Translations under genes and position numbers: made by a program
DNA from: Atrina japonica
Lineage: Eukaryota; Mollusca; Bivalvia; Pterioida; Pinnidae
Reading direction: 5' to 3'
Length of the DNA: 64,000 bases
Assembly (NCBI GenBank): GCA_030159075.1
Contig: BROG01000004.1
Location: 2,103,501-2,167,500, forward strand
Shown here: positions 37,807 through 49,642 of the stretch, piece after piece
Layout: every line of letters starts with the position of its first letter
Position numbering within the stretch: the first letter of the stretch is position 1
Notes under the pieces: generated by a model
Seen by the model: the letters and a program-made list of their open reading frames with translations, nothing else
Databases searched by the model: none
What the model was told of the DNA's origin: nothing

Positions 37807-38804
37807 CAATCAGATCAAATCATTAAGTAAAAGTGATTTTATATTATACTTAAGTCCTGTCAATATGATGATATATCTGTCCGTACTTTGGTTGACATTG
37901 CAAACAAATTATATGTAATTATATCAAGTTCACTGAACATGGACACTTAGAACACTTCAATAACACAAAAATCTGCGTATGAAATGTAATGCAAAAATAT
38001 GTTCTAAAATAGACCACATAATAACTTCGTTAACACTACAATATACAGAAATAGTATGTAAGTATATCACGTTCTTGAAAAAAATTAAAGGTCAGAATAG
38101 AATATCATGATTTTCAAGCAAGGAAAGCGAGCACTATATGGTGAGAGGGTAGAAATATGTGTACATAATTATGTAAACGAACGATAAGTACGGTATAAAA
38201 ACCTTTGTCAAACAGGAAACGGAAATAGCTCATTTTTCGCATTATAATCACACCGCTGTGTTAAGAAGACGTTTTGAAGGTTATTTATAAACTTTATATC
38301 TAAAATGAAATTTTAAAAACTTCTCATCTCCTGACAAATTGTATAAAATGTTAAAATGATTGAGCTATTAATGTTTCAGGTATCTCAATGAGAACTATTA
38401 ACACAATAGTATCTTTGATCCGCCATATTTACAAACAGTGCAGACGACATATGTAGGGATACAAAGTGTTCTGAATCAGCAGTTCCGCATAGAATGTTGC
38501 AGTATTAATAAAAACGAGATCAATCTATCTCAGGTGCGAGAACATGGCCAGTACCATAATTAGCAGATAATATTTACATTCAACTTCCAGTATGTCAGTA
38601 GACCATTTTACATTACATCATAATGATTAACTGTGTATAAAGTAAAGTAACATTAACTTTATCAAATCATTACAAAATATGTGTCTCGAAAAAAACCCAG
38701 ATTAAATCACATCATAATTCAATCAACTTCACATCATTACCGATCATCAGGTAAAATTTCACATCAAATCAGTGCGAGTTCCATGGATTGTAACTTGATT
38801 TTGT
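37807..38804. other. unique AT-rich sequence
   Basis: No supported feature. Confidence 0.4.
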
Positions 38805-38895
38805 GAGAAAGTTTGACAGATTACTTGTGAAAAGGTTGAAGGGCTCTTTCAGGGTATTTTGTAACCCATCTTCCATCATTAAACATGGTCGCTTT
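38805..38895 (+). mobile_element. SINE family 1 fragment (body)
   Basis: GTGAGAAAGTTTGACAGATT, GGGTATTTTGTAACCC, TTCCATCATTAAACATGG: a diverged SINE body. Confidence 0.5.
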
Positions 38896-39130
38896 CATAT
38901 ATTGTTGACTGTAATGTGAAGTACCACTTCATCAAATCTGTTCGCCGTAAAAGAATACCACATCATATCATTATCATGTTTACGATTAACCTGCATTTTG
39001 AAATGGGATTGGGCACCAAGTTTTTACACCTTTATTGTAAGCCCTCTCTCTTATCTGACTGTTCCTATTGCCACACTTTACTATATCACACTTGAACTTC
39101 CGGTATATCTGCTCAAAGTATCAAAATATC
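38896..39130. other. unique sequence
   Basis: No supported feature. Confidence 0.35.
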
Positions 39131-40395
39131 AGACTACATCACAATAATTTTGTACCTTTGCGAAAATCGGATTATATAGGTGCTATCAAAGTACTAACAA
39201 CATTGTTGTTGTTGTTGTTCTTGTATTGTTGTTTAATGTCCCAGATGAGATATCAGGTGTCCTAAACAACTACAAAAATAGATGAGATAGCAGGTGTCCT
39301 CAACAACTACAAAAATATATGAGATAGCAGGTGTCCTCTACAACTACAAAAATAGATGAGATAGCAGGTGTCCTCAACAACTACAAAAATAAATGAGATA
39401 GCAGGTGTCCTCTACAACTACAAATATAGATGAGATATCAGGTGTCCTAAATAACTACAAAAATAGAAGGGATATCAGGTGTCCTAAACAACTAAACAAT
39501 AATTCTGTACCTTTGCGAAAATCGGATTATATAGGTGCTCACAAAGTACTAACAACATTGTTGTTGTTGTTGTTGTATTGTTGTTTAATGTCCCAGATGA
39601 GATATCAGGTGTCCGCAACAACTACAAAAATAGGTGAGATAGCAGGTGTAACAACTACAAAAATAGATGAGATATCAGGTGTCCTCAACAACTACAAAAA
39701 TAGATGAGATATCAGGTGTCCTAAATAACTTCAAAAATAGATGAGATATCAGGTGTCCTAAATAACTTCAAAAATAGATGAGATATCAGGTGTCCTAAAT
39801 AACTTCAAAAATAGATGAGATATCAGGTGTCCTAAATAACTTCAAAAATAGAAGGGATATCAGGTGTCCTAAACAACTACAAAATAGGTGAGAGTGCAGG
39901 TGCCCTAAACAACTACAAAAATAGATGAGATAGCAGGTGTCCTCAACAACTACAACAGTAAACGGGATATCAGATGCACTGAAGAAATACAACTGTATAT
40001 GAGATATCAGGTGTCTTAAACAACTACAATAGTCGATGAGATATCATGTTCCTAAACATATGCAACGGTGGATGAGATATCAAGTGCCCTGTATACATAT
40101 AAAAGAGATGAGATATTAGATGTCCTAATCAACTACAACAGTAGATGAGAAAGCAGGTGACCGGAATAAATACAACAGTAGATGAGATATCAGATGTTCT
40201 ATATAACTACAAAAGAGATGAGATATTAGGTGAACTGAAGAACCACAACTGCAGATGAGATACTACGTGTCCTAAACAAATACAATAATTGATGAGATAG
40301 CAGATTGTCCTGAAGAACAACGGGAAATGAGATATCAGGTGTCCTGCAGAAATACAACTGTAGATGAGATACCAGGTGTCCTATATAAGTACTGA
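39131..40395. repeat. 37-bp minisatellite with duplicated SINE-tail lead-in
   Basis: About 30 units of GATGAGATATCAGGTGTCCT plus ACTACAAAAATA, well conserved to about 39960 and decaying afterwards. A lead-in of about 110 bp (TTTGCGAAAATCGGATTATA...TTGTTGTTTAATGTCCC) appears at 39140-39245 and again at 39508-39600. Its end is the inverse of the SINE family 2 tail (ACGTTAAACAACAATAC). Frames through it are repeat artefacts. Confidence 0.9.
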
Positions 40396-41371
40396 AGAGA
40401 TTAAATATATGATGTACTGAGGCTTTAAATGGAAGCAATGAATCTAATAATTTTTATATGAATATTAAATTACACGATTTTAAGTGCTCTTGGTCAGACA
40501 AGCACGATTCTTTCATTTTAAAGTAGAGGCATTATATTAGTGCATTTAAGTTAAACATATCGTACTAAGTAACTTTTTTGCTGATATCAGCATAACTACA
40601 AAGTGTAGTACTTTTTGTGCAGGCAAATTCGTGACAAAATATGTATGTTCCATATAGCATGAAATTTATGCTAAATTATTGAACTGTTTCCACTTGATGT
40701 GATGTTAAAGATAACTGCCAATGGCAAAAACAGGCTACCATAAAACCCTATTACCGGAAAGTGGATTCTTGTTTGTTTACGACATTAGCTTCCTAAATCT
40801 ACATTTGAAATTTGAACCGTCAACATAATCATACTGATATAGCATTACTTTTCTCATTATGTAAATGAGACTACAAGAACGTTGTAGCATTTATCTTTTT
40901 ACGTGACCGAAAACATTATTCAAATTGTCATATCGACCATCTGACACAGGGATTAAAGAGATGAAGTTTGCAGTATGATAAATGGTCTCTTTCTTAATTT
41001 GCATTGCATAATATTGTGTTTTTGCATATGTTTGTATATTTATTGGTACATTAAGAACTTTCCTGGAAATGTTCCAATTCTTTTCTCTGTTGCAAATGAA
41101 AATTGCAATTCTAGCCTGATCCGTCTATAAAATGTTTCGGGACATGGTTTATGTAGTGACGTGTCTTGTAATTCTTTCAAAAATACGGTTTAATTATTAA
41201 ATAAAAATCAGTCGGATAAAATATTTGAAATAATCTGTATTATATAGATTTTCTGCATCGCAAAACCATTATTTTACATGTGTATAAGCTGAAACTTTTG
41301 GCTGTCATTCAATTACAGGATGACTGTGCGTCTATGGTGTGGTATTATTTCTTTCGACATTGTTTTCCTAC
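40396..41371. other. unique AT-rich sequence
   Basis: No supported feature. Confidence 0.4.
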
Positions 41372-41740
41372 GTATAAATAGGGTTGTCGTTTCTTCTTTA
41401 ACTTGTATAAATAGGGTTGACGTGTAGTACAGGTGAAGCTGCAATTTCACAAACGTAGTGTAGACTTTTTCTAAGGAATCACGTCACTCTATGAATAGTT
41501 GTGCCGTCTGGTACCGGTAAAGGTGCAATCTCACAAATTTAAACTTTTTCTAAGGAACCATGTTATTCCATGAATAGTTGTGCCGTCTAGAACCAGTAAA
41601 GGCGTATTCTCACAAATTTAAACTTTTTTTCTTAGGAACCACGCCACTCTATGTATAGTTGTGCCGTCTGGTACCAGTAAAGGTGCAATCTAAAACATTT
41701 AAACTTTTTCTAAGGAACCATGTCATTCCATGAACACTTT
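41372..41740. repeat. about 80-bp tandem repeat, 4-5 units
   Basis: CTTTTTCTAAGGAACCA recurs at about 41465, 41544, 41623 and 41704, with GAATAGTTGTGCCGTCTGG and GTAAAGGTGCAATCTCAC between. Confidence 0.9.
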
Positions 41741-41849
41741 TGTAACGTGCCAGTCTTCGTGTCGTCATCTGACTTCCATTTTACTATCATCTGACTGAGC
41801 TAGAATTCAACCGCGCCGTCGTCTGGATTCAGATTTATTACATGGATAC

Positions 41850-42155
41850 AAGTAACCGCTTTTGGTGATCTAGTGGTAGATCGTTCGACTCGCAAGCGGA
41901 CGTTCCCGTGTTAGATTCCCGGTATCAGATTAAACGAAAGACACTTATAATGGTAGTGACTGTTCCTTCGCCAAGCACTCGGCATACAAAATGGGGGGTC
42001 ACGGAGCTTTCGGATAAGATTTATCAAAAAAAATACCCTCACTGATTTTGCGTCAGTCCATAGCACAGGTCAAAATATTTGGCACTAATCTAAACCTGGT
42101 GACATCACAATAGTAAAAATTTATCTGGGATATAAAACAACGGTTAAACCATAAA
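41850..42155 (+). mobile_element. tRNA-derived SINE, family 3
   Basis: Head with A box TGATCTAGTGGTAGATCG and a weak B box GTTAGATTCCC. Body CCTTCGCCAAGCACTCGGC and GGGGTCACGGAGCTTTCGG; tail AAACAACGGTTAAACCAT. Related in layout to family 2. Confidence 0.7.
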
Positions 42156-42205
42156 TCATCAAGCAAGTGACCAACAGTGTAAAAACAATTATTACATATA
42201 TGATT

Positions 42206-42553
42206 AAAGGGGCATTAGCTGTGTGTTTTTGTTTTAAAACATTTCCATTTTATTACTTAGATTGAAATACAATAATGAAAAAGATATGCACAGGCATAAA
42301 AAATTAAATTCCTATATATTTTGTGAAAATTGCTTGAGAACCCCAGTTTGGCTCTTTTTCACTTGCAGTTGATTGATTCGACCTTGCCATTTGTAGCCTA
42401 TATGCATATGGATCTGACCTTATTTATAAAAAGTATATAGGAATATAAAAAAAATATTGCTGTGTATAGCTCTTCTTTGTTATTATACATCAAGTACAAG
42501 TAGTAAATGTAGAAAAAAATCGAAATTATTTTTGGTAAACACAGCCCCCTTTA
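42206..42553 (+). mobile_element. TTAA-family MITE, copy 3 (full length)
   Basis: TTAA|AGGGGCATTAGCTGTGT at the left and TAAACACAGCCCCCT|TTAA at the right give a TIR of about 16 bp with a TTAA target-site duplication. This is the signature of piggyBac- or Kolobok-type insertion. About 345 bp, non-coding. Confidence 0.85.
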
Positions 42554-44426
42554 AGTATAATTTGATGTGTCTGGGTGAGAAGTCGCGAATATGTCAACAC
42601 CGCTAAAAAGAGTCGTCAAATGGCCATCATGATATAACATACACGAAACAAACACCTGAAATCCGTGCTATGAATATATTTTGTCACCTAACAGGTAGCA
42701 TACGCGTACTACAAGTGACCTATAAAGTATAAGTGTGAGACAACCATATAAACGTGACGTCATGTTATTGTAACCTTACAGCTATATAATTATAAGCTAT
42801 CATCGACAGCATTTTGGGGGAAATAGTCATATCCACTCTTAACCATTCTAATACAATAAAAATATCTCTGAACATGAGACAACTTACATTTATCGTGATT
42901 TTAACCGTTAAACATAGTTTTTGAGACATGAAATAAACATATGTACTGTGTTGGTATACAATATTTCTGTGACGTGGGCCTAATCGTATTTTGCACGTGA
43001 CCTCTAGGACGAACACTCGGAGAACGTTTACCATACATTCGTCCAAGCTGAAACAATGTCGAAATGTAATCCGAAGTTACGTTATAATCATCATTTTTCG
43101 CACGAATTTGAAACAAATAAAAGCTAATATGACCAGTTCTGTTTTTGTTATATAAGGTTGTAATCTTACCATGAATTGCACATGCTGCGTTAAAATTCGT
43201 TAAATTTTAATATTTGTAAAAGGTCAGCTAAGTGATGGCGGATTCAAAATTTCGGTTACAACGTGTTACGGTTTGGGAGTTTTTTCTTAAAAGACGCTTA
43301 CATTTGTTTTTGTTTAATTTGTTTTTTTAACCACCGGGATACATACATTATCTCTTTCTGATATGACAAAATTTTCATAAGACAACTCTTTTTGCTTTAA
43401 TAAATTTTCAATTGCTGCGTATGCTTCAGTGCTGGCATGTATGTATAATTAGGTAATGTATAGATGTGTGTATACATTTCTACCAAAAGAGACATCAATA
43501 CATAACTACGTATGTTTCTACGCTTAATGTCTTATGTTTGTTTGGAACAACAAAGTCAAGTCATTAATAAATGGTTCGATATGTACATCACTGATATCTT
43601 GTCATTTCATTTCACCTTAATCTTCTCCAAGTCAACATCGATCTTGTCTGTGTTTTAATATATTACAGGTTTTTTACGATATTTTTTGTTATATGTGAAA
43701 TGCTTTTAGCCTCAGATTTGCTTGTATTTTGTCTCCATGATCAACAGCTTGTTGACAAGTCAAGATCAGTTAAACCATTGAGGCGACAAATTTTCAGTGT
43801 AAAAAGTTTAGCAATTGGAACCATAAACTCGACGTATCTATCGTCTCTTCAAATATTCTACAGTTGGATGATGCATTTGCAATCATTTCAAATTCTATTT
43901 TAGCTTCAGGTGACTGAACTTGTGTGTCCGTTTAGACTTGTCACTATTCATTTGCTTCCCATATTAAGTAAATAAATGGTAAATCTAGATTTTTTTAATA
44001 TATATTGATTGGATCCGGAGAAGGATAAAAGGACCTAACACAGGATCCTTTCTATATTGATTCGTATACCACAAACTCCAATCATTCATATTTCCTTTGA
44101 TATCCACTTTTGTAAATCCGTAGAAGAGTGATCCGGAATGGGGACATTTTTCTACATAGTTCACTTTTCTACATGTGTCTGGGCATTATTTCTTCGAAGA
44201 ATAATTATCCCAGGTAGTTCTGTCAATAGGGGTCATTTTTTCAACATTACACAGGTATATCACGTTTAAAAACGCAAGTGCACTGACAATTAAGATTTGT
44301 GGTATCTGACATGAGACATTTTGCATCACCATAAAATTCAAAATACTTGCGTAAAATAATCAAGCCTTCGAATTACGGTTGTTGTACGTTATTTAGACAG
44401 AACTGCCATAATGCGACGGTAAAGCT
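42554..44426. other. unique AT-rich sequence
   Basis: Frames at 42765-43116 (-) and 43700-43903 (+) have no motif. A small hairpin with GGATCC arms lies at about 44010-44050. Confidence 0.4.
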
Positions 44427-44612
44427 ACAATGGACCTCGCTATTAAGACCACCTGACCGACTGACTCAAATTGCTGTAATTAATGAGGTGATACGATCAC
44501 TTTTAAAGTTAGGTTCTGTACTTACTAGATATTTATCAAGAGACTGTATTTGCTTTCCGAAGTGTTAGCTGGTCTCCTAAGCGAGGTGGTCTTTAGGTGA
44601 GATTTCATTGCA
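44427..44612 (+). mobile_element. short TIR element, 'ACCTCGCTATTA' family
   Basis: Left ACAATGGACCTCGCTATTAA and GACCACCTGACC; right GGTCTCCTAAGCGAGGTGGT and CTTTAGG..ATTTCATTG, imperfect inverted copies. Confidence 0.6.
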
Positions 44613-45602
44613 CATACATGTAGCATCATCAAAATCTGTGGAACTTCTCCTTTTGCAGGTATCGTGTTCGGCATACAAGTGACATATTAAAGAATATTTC
44701 ATTCACATACAAAATCTTTTGATAGACATGAAAATTACGCAGTAATGAAAGAAAACGTTAAACATTTTGAAACACGGTGGAAGAAAGACAACTCTACATT
44801 CTAGTTTGTCATTCTCCGACCGACGCGATACGAAAAATATGTATCTAGATTTAGTGGTAGGACAGCAGACATTTCCATTTACATGTGATAGAACAGTTAG
44901 AAATATGTGAACATACAAAATTAATGACAGTGCAGATAATTAATAATTAACCTCCAATTGTTTTAATTTCACCGAAATAATTCAAGAACTAATATAAAAC
45001 GTGTCAGGGAGTAGGGGGGTCTCTAACTAAGCATCGCGAGCTTCTAATCACCTAGTCTCTCATCTCCCGTCACCTAGGATTCGACTTTCAGTGAACTCTA
45101 GTATTATAGTTATGTGGGAAAACAACTAGTTCATTTTATGACGTCACTCTACTGGGGTTTTCAAGTTCCTTTGTAGCCAGATTTTCTCTTCTTCCACTAA
45201 CAGTGACCGACATTGTATCTCTAAAAATGTTATGTGTAGCGCAAAACACCAGTAAAAGCAGCTACGTGTCTTCCGTGTATAAAATCGTATTTCATGATGA
45301 GGCCTCTTAAAGTCTAATTGGTTTCTTATATAAGCGTGCTAAAGGGAGAAATCTATCTATTTACCTTTATCATTTAATATGGTTGTCGCGTGAAATACCT
45401 GGCCGATATTACAAATCATTGTTTATCATTAAAAGCTGCGATTTTACAAGTCAATCATCGGTCACTACGCTGGTATTGCAATTCACAGTCATAAATATGT
45501 TTTATTACGAATGCGTTTGTTGACATGAAGGTTGGACAAATACATTGACCGTTACTGGAGGTTTCCTTCATATCTTTAATATTGCCAAATTTTGCTGATA
45601 TT
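44613..45602. other. unique sequence
   Basis: No supported feature. Confidence 0.4.
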
Positions 45603-45771
45603 TTTATTTTGAACCTCTCCTAAACACCACCACGCTTAGGAGACCACCTCACATTTCAGGCTCTAAATTTCAAGATTTGATAAATTTTCAATTAGTACAG
45701 AAACTCCCTAATGAGACCACCGCACGAATCAGACCACTTTGAGAGTCAGGTCGTCTTAATTGCGAGATTCA

Positions 45772-45772
<1 letters not shown>
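45603..45772 (-). mobile_element. short TIR element, same family as 44.4 kb, inverted
   Basis: CACCACGCTTAGGAGACCAC at one end and GTCGTCTTAATTGCGAGATTC at the other match the inverse of 44427-44612, including its AAATTTCAAGATTTGATAAA interior region. Confidence 0.6.
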
Positions 45773-45809
<37 letters not shown>

Positions 45810-45885
45810 CTCTCTCTCTCTCTCTCTGACTCTCTTGTGTCTATCTCTCTCTATATCTCTCTCTCTATCTCTATGTTATAGTGAC

Positions 45886-45940
<55 letters not shown>
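45773..45940. repeat. (TC)n and (TA)n microsatellites
   Basis: TC repeats at 45774-45870 followed by TA repeats at 45885-45940. Confidence 0.96.
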
Positions 45941-45942
<2 letters not shown>

Positions 45943-46769
45943 TATACTACAATTGTTAATCATAAAGAAATATAGATCTACATCATTTCAGTGAAGAGGA
46001 TCAGACGACTGTGGCTTACATCTGCTATAAAAGGCTCTCGATTTGAAGTCAATACAATATTCGATATGTTTCAATAAACACCCGACTCAGACGGGTTCGT
46101 ATATACGGTCAGCCATTGTATTTATCAATCCTGCATCAGGTATTTATTATTTTCTAGATTTATTACATCCTTTGACATGCATCATATTATTGTTTTCTAT
46201 TGTCCCCGTGCACTATTATTTATCTCTGTCCATCGCCCGTAAATGACAGCTCTTTTTCCGGTTTTTCAAGTTTATGGATCACAATAAAGTGGCGGGACAA
46301 ATGAGAATTGATTAATTGGTCGTCTGCTTACAACACTTTCAAACTGCTTGAGTTGACTTCTGATTAGGACCACACTTAAGCGCGTGAAAATAAAAGTTAA
46401 TTAATGCCTGCATATTTCTGACACATATTAAGGTAATGAATATGGAAAATTAAAACCAAAATCGTGCAAGTATTTGAATTAACATTTTTATCGTTTTACC
46501 ACACCTGTGCCTCATGAAATGTTCAAATAAAATGTTCAAATTAATTTTTATACATGTTTCTCCATATGTATTTCAATTGATTTTGAATTTTGTTTCCAAA
46601 GGATATAAAACTAAAATATGTATTGGATAATTTCAGAAATTGTCTAAAACTGGCAAACGGTAAAAATATTAATTTATATGTTGGCTAACTAGTGAAGACG
46701 CAACGATGAAATAAGGGTAAAAATGGAATTAGAAATATAATATCTATCAACTGTGCAGTATTTCATTAA
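45941..46769. other. unique sequence
   Basis: A GCTATAAAAGGCTC TATA-like site at about 46023 has no ORF behind it that I can support. Confidence 0.35.
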
Positions 46770-47040
46770 AAGTGCAAATGTGTTGAAGAACGAAGCGACT
46801 GCAAATGTCTTGAAGAACGAAATAAGTGCAAATGTCTTGAAGAACAAAACGAGCGGAAATAATTTGAAAAACGAAGCGAGTGTAAAAGTCTTGAAGAATG
46901 GAGCGTGTGCGAATTTCTTTAAAACGAAATGTAAATGTCTTGAAGAACGAAATGAGTGCAAATGTCTTGAAGAAAGAAGCGAGTGCAAATGTCTTGAAGA
47001 ACGAAATGAGTGTAAATGTCTTGAAGAACCAAATAAATAT
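46770..47040. repeat. 27-bp minisatellite, left of the viral element
   Basis: About ten units of AATGTCTTGAAGAACGAA followed by GCGAGTGCA. Because 27 is a multiple of three it is open in several frames, giving a spurious 108-codon frame on the plus strand. Confidence 0.9.
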
Positions 47041-47594
47041 AGGCAGCTCCTTGGCGCGTTTTTGAATTTTTGCCGCTAGGGGGCGCCATCAGTGGCGCTG
47101 TTTGATGACGTCATCAGAATACTGGCTTCTGATTAGTCAAATTCAAAAACGCGCCAGGGAGTCGCCTGTGACGTCATAACCAGAAGTGCGTCATACCGGA
47201 AGTGAGGTCATACCGGAAGTGTGTCATACCGGAAGGAGATCCTGTTGTCATGGCAATAAGGAGAAAAAGCCAATCGTTGAGCTTGGAGGCGTGTCTATGA
47301 CCGGAGGTGGAAGGTTGTAGGGCAGCCATCTTGGATAACGAACCAATGAGAGCCTTCGTTACAAGAGGTTGGGGTCACGAGAGGTCACGTGAGTTCACGA
47401 GAAGTCAACGGCTAGAGAGAGGAGTTGGGTTTTTCCAGTTTTGAGCTGAGAGTGAATCTATTTTTAGAACCGAAACTTTGGGTTTTTCCAGGTTTGTGAA
47501 ACCAATAGTAGGTGTCGCCACAGTTGGTGAGAGTGGTGTATCATCAAGTGCGCAAGCGCGAGAAGCGGTAGGCCGAGCTCGAGTCAAGCTTGAA
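47041..47594 (+). repeat. left terminal inverted repeat
   Basis: Matches the complement of 54570-55104 with scattered substitutions and small indels, including an extra ETS-site block here. It carries promoter-like motifs (listed separately). The inner part contains a short minus-strand frame that is also open in the other TIR. Confidence 0.9.
47073..47391 (+). promoter_or_regulatory. TIR regulatory motif cluster (CTCF-, CRE-, ETS-, YY1-like, E-box)
   Basis: 47073-47086 CCGCTAGGGGGCGC fits the CTCF core with one mismatch. 47104-47115 GATGACGTCATC and 47169-47176 TGACGTCA are perfect CRE/ATF palindromes. ACCGGAAGTG (ETS) occurs at 47195 and 47212, with a third variant at 47228. GCCATCTTGG (YY1-like) is at 47324 and CACGTG at 47386. 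The motifs are read by eye; function is inferred. Confidence 0.5.
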
Positions 47595-47619
47595 CATGTT
47601 ATCCTTGTTTTAAGACTAA

Positions 47620-47995
47620 GGGAGATCACTGTGTATAGAATCTATAGGTGGAACAAAGGGAGATCACTCTGTATAGCCTGTAGGGATGGGACATAGTGAA
47701 GATCACTCTGTATAGACTGTATGAGTAGAACAAATGGGGAGAATACTCTGTATAGTCTGTAGAGATGGGGTAAAGGGGAGATCACTCTGTATAGCTTGTA
47801 TGAGTAGAACAAAAGGGGGGTTACTCTGAATAGACTGTATAGGTGGAACAAAGGGGAGATCACTGTGTATATACTCTATAGGTGAAACATCACTCTGTAT
47901 AGACTGTAGAACAAAGGAAGATTACTCTGTATAGACTATAGGGGTGGAACAAAAGGGGAATGACTCTATATGGACTGTATGCACTAAACCAGAGA
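47620..47995. repeat. about 40-bp minisatellite inside the left TIR border
   Basis: About nine units of GGGAGATCACTCTGTATAG followed by CTGTA..GGTGGAACAAAG. One unit remains beside the right TIR (about 54500-54530, inverted), so it expanded only on the left. Confidence 0.9.
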
Positions 47996-48349
47996 GGGAG
48001 GGTGGGTTGTGAAACAGAAAGTATAGGGAGGGTAGCCATCTTGGCTATGGAATCATGGGATATCTAATTTTTCAGGGACTGACTAATCTCACGACAGGAG
48101 AGAGATGCATAGAACATGAAAGTGTGTAACGTACTCAAAGTTTGCAAAAGTGATCAAGTGTATGTGTCGTTCTCAAAGTTTGTCAAAGTGATCAAGTGTT
48201 TGTATCGTTCTCAAAGTTTGTCTCAAAGTGACACAAGTGACAAAAGTTGTTCACTTACATCGTTTCAACAAGTATCATAGTTCAGACAGTGAAAACAGTA
48301 TCTGTATTATTTCATATTTTTTCTTGTACTTCTGTATATAAAATTAAAA
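47996..48349. other. element interior, non-coding, with small tandem repeats
   Basis: 48003-48060 echoes the TIR (GTAGCCATCTTGGCTATGG). About 48130-48235 has three units of about 37 bp built on TCTCAAAGTTTGTCAAAGTG. Confidence 0.6.
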
Positions 48350-48452
48350 AAGTGAAACACTCACCCAGAGGAATTTTTCTGACGATGTTGATTCTTCGAG
48401 CTTCGGATGCCAAATGAGCTCTCAGAGGTCTAACTGAACTTATTTTCAAGTT
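48350..48452 (-). repeat. sub-terminal inverted repeat, left copy
   Basis: The complement of 54195-54318 (GACCTCTGAGAGCTCATTTG, TCAACATCGTCAGAAA) and, more diverged, of 54005-54130. Confidence 0.85.
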
Positions 48453-48553
48453 TTTAATGTTACTATTTTTAGAATTAACTCGTTTTGAATTTCTATCTTA
48501 TAAAATTTGATCGATCAAGTAAAAAAGAACTAGTGAATGTTCACATTTACATA

Positions 48554-48830
48554 CTATAGGTTAGACTTACCGCTACAGTGTAACACATACAAAAACTGCA
48601 TACTTTTAGTTAAGGTTTCTTTTCGTGTAAGTTGGGTGGCCATTAAAAGGGCCGTTTGTTTCGGGTTGTTGAAACCCTTAAAAGCAGCAGCAGCAGCTGA
48701 CCACCTTCGACCTCCTGGCTGCATCTTTTTTGGTCTCAGCAGCACGCCACCATCTCTCTAGCCGGCCTTCTAGTGTTCGAAATACTCCCATTCCTGGGAG
48801 GCCGTCTTTAACTTGTCGATGACATGCTAC
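48554..48830 (-). pseudogene. possible gene 3' end before a histone-type stem-loop
   Basis: Minus-strand DNA with a GC-richer composition than its surroundings and basic, Trp/Arg-rich short frames. One ends TTTTAA about 25 nt before the stem-loop at 48653-48638; another runs through the stem-loop. The 30 bases around the stem-loop match the end of the plus-strand gene at 53.8 kb. No product recognised. It could be the decayed 3' end of a gene paralogous to that one. Confidence 0.3.
48612..48656 (-). terminator. histone-type mRNA 3'-end signal, copy 1
   Basis: Minus strand GGCCCTTTTAATGGCCACCC differs at one stem position from the metazoan histone stem-loop consensus GGYYCUUUUMAGRRCCACC. A purine-rich GAAAAGAAACC follows 12-14 nt downstream, where the U7-binding histone downstream element lies. 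See also 53795-53834. Confidence 0.45.
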
Positions 48831-49642
48831 CTAACTTTTACGAAAAGAAACCTATGACTGATTAGAGCAGTTCTGTACAATAAAACATAGATCCTTTGTA
48901 TACCCTTATTTTTTCTGTATCTTTTCTACTCTAAGTGTTATACTTTTACTCTTGATATCCTTCTACTCATAGTTTTGTTAATTGTGTTTTTACACCAGAT
49001 CACTCCTTTGTGTCTACCGTGTAGATACTAGAGCAGGACTCTAAGTGTACTCTAAACGTGTACACCTTAAATTCAATAGGTTTAAACTCTAAGTGTACTC
49101 TAAAATGTGTACAGGGTTTATGAGAAGTAGTGTTTTTATAGAGTAGTAGATGTAGCATATCTCAATACAGTTTAGATTACTAATGCCTAGGTTGGCATAA
49201 AAGGGCCGTTGGGTAGGTTACACAAACACCTCTTTTTCAGAGGTATCATTTTTAATAAGTTTAATGCCCCGCTAAAAACTTTTTAGATAGTCGACAGAGG
49301 ATTAGGGCCGTCCCTCTGTGACTATGTACAATACATAAGAATGAACTATGAGACCACTGATTAACTATGAGAACACTGATTAACTTTGATAACACTGGAT
49401 AACACTGATTAATTTTGAAAACACTGATTAACTTTTTTTAAAAGTTCATCACTATGAAACACAGTCTTGCAACACGCAAAACGGAAATCTTTTTATCACT
49501 TTGTCTTACACAAACGGTTGATCATGGGCCCCTAATACAAAAGCACGGAGCAAAAGAACGTTAGCTTTTGTCCTAGATCGGTCGGTTCGAATTTCTTGAC
49601 GCTGTGACAGTAAACGTATTTACATGATAACAGTACTAAAAA
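48831..49642. other. element interior, short internal repeats
   Basis: CTCTAAGTGTACTCTAAA repeats at about 49040-49105, and AACACTGATTAACT repeats at 49345-49440. A third degraded stem-loop-like GGCCCTTTTATGCC lies on the minus strand at 49207-49194. No gene recognised. Confidence 0.5.

Noticed and set aside
39405..39707. 100-codon frame with repeated peptide
   Set aside because: Runs through the 37-bp minisatellite and the duplicated SINE-tail lead-in.
39131..40395. CRISPR-like array
   Set aside because: Units are contiguous, with no spacers, in an animal genome; it is a minisatellite.
46023..46246. Promoter and gene behind a TATAAAAGG site
   Set aside because: The following 67-codon frame has no motif and no supporting signal.
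46753..47079. 108-codon frame with repeated ANVLKNE or CKCLEER units
   Set aside because: The 27-bp array is divisible by three and open in several frames; no promoter or conservation evidence.
48537..48761. 74-codon plus-strand frame
   Set aside because: Antisense to the stem-loop region and without motif; the conserved signal is on the minus strand.
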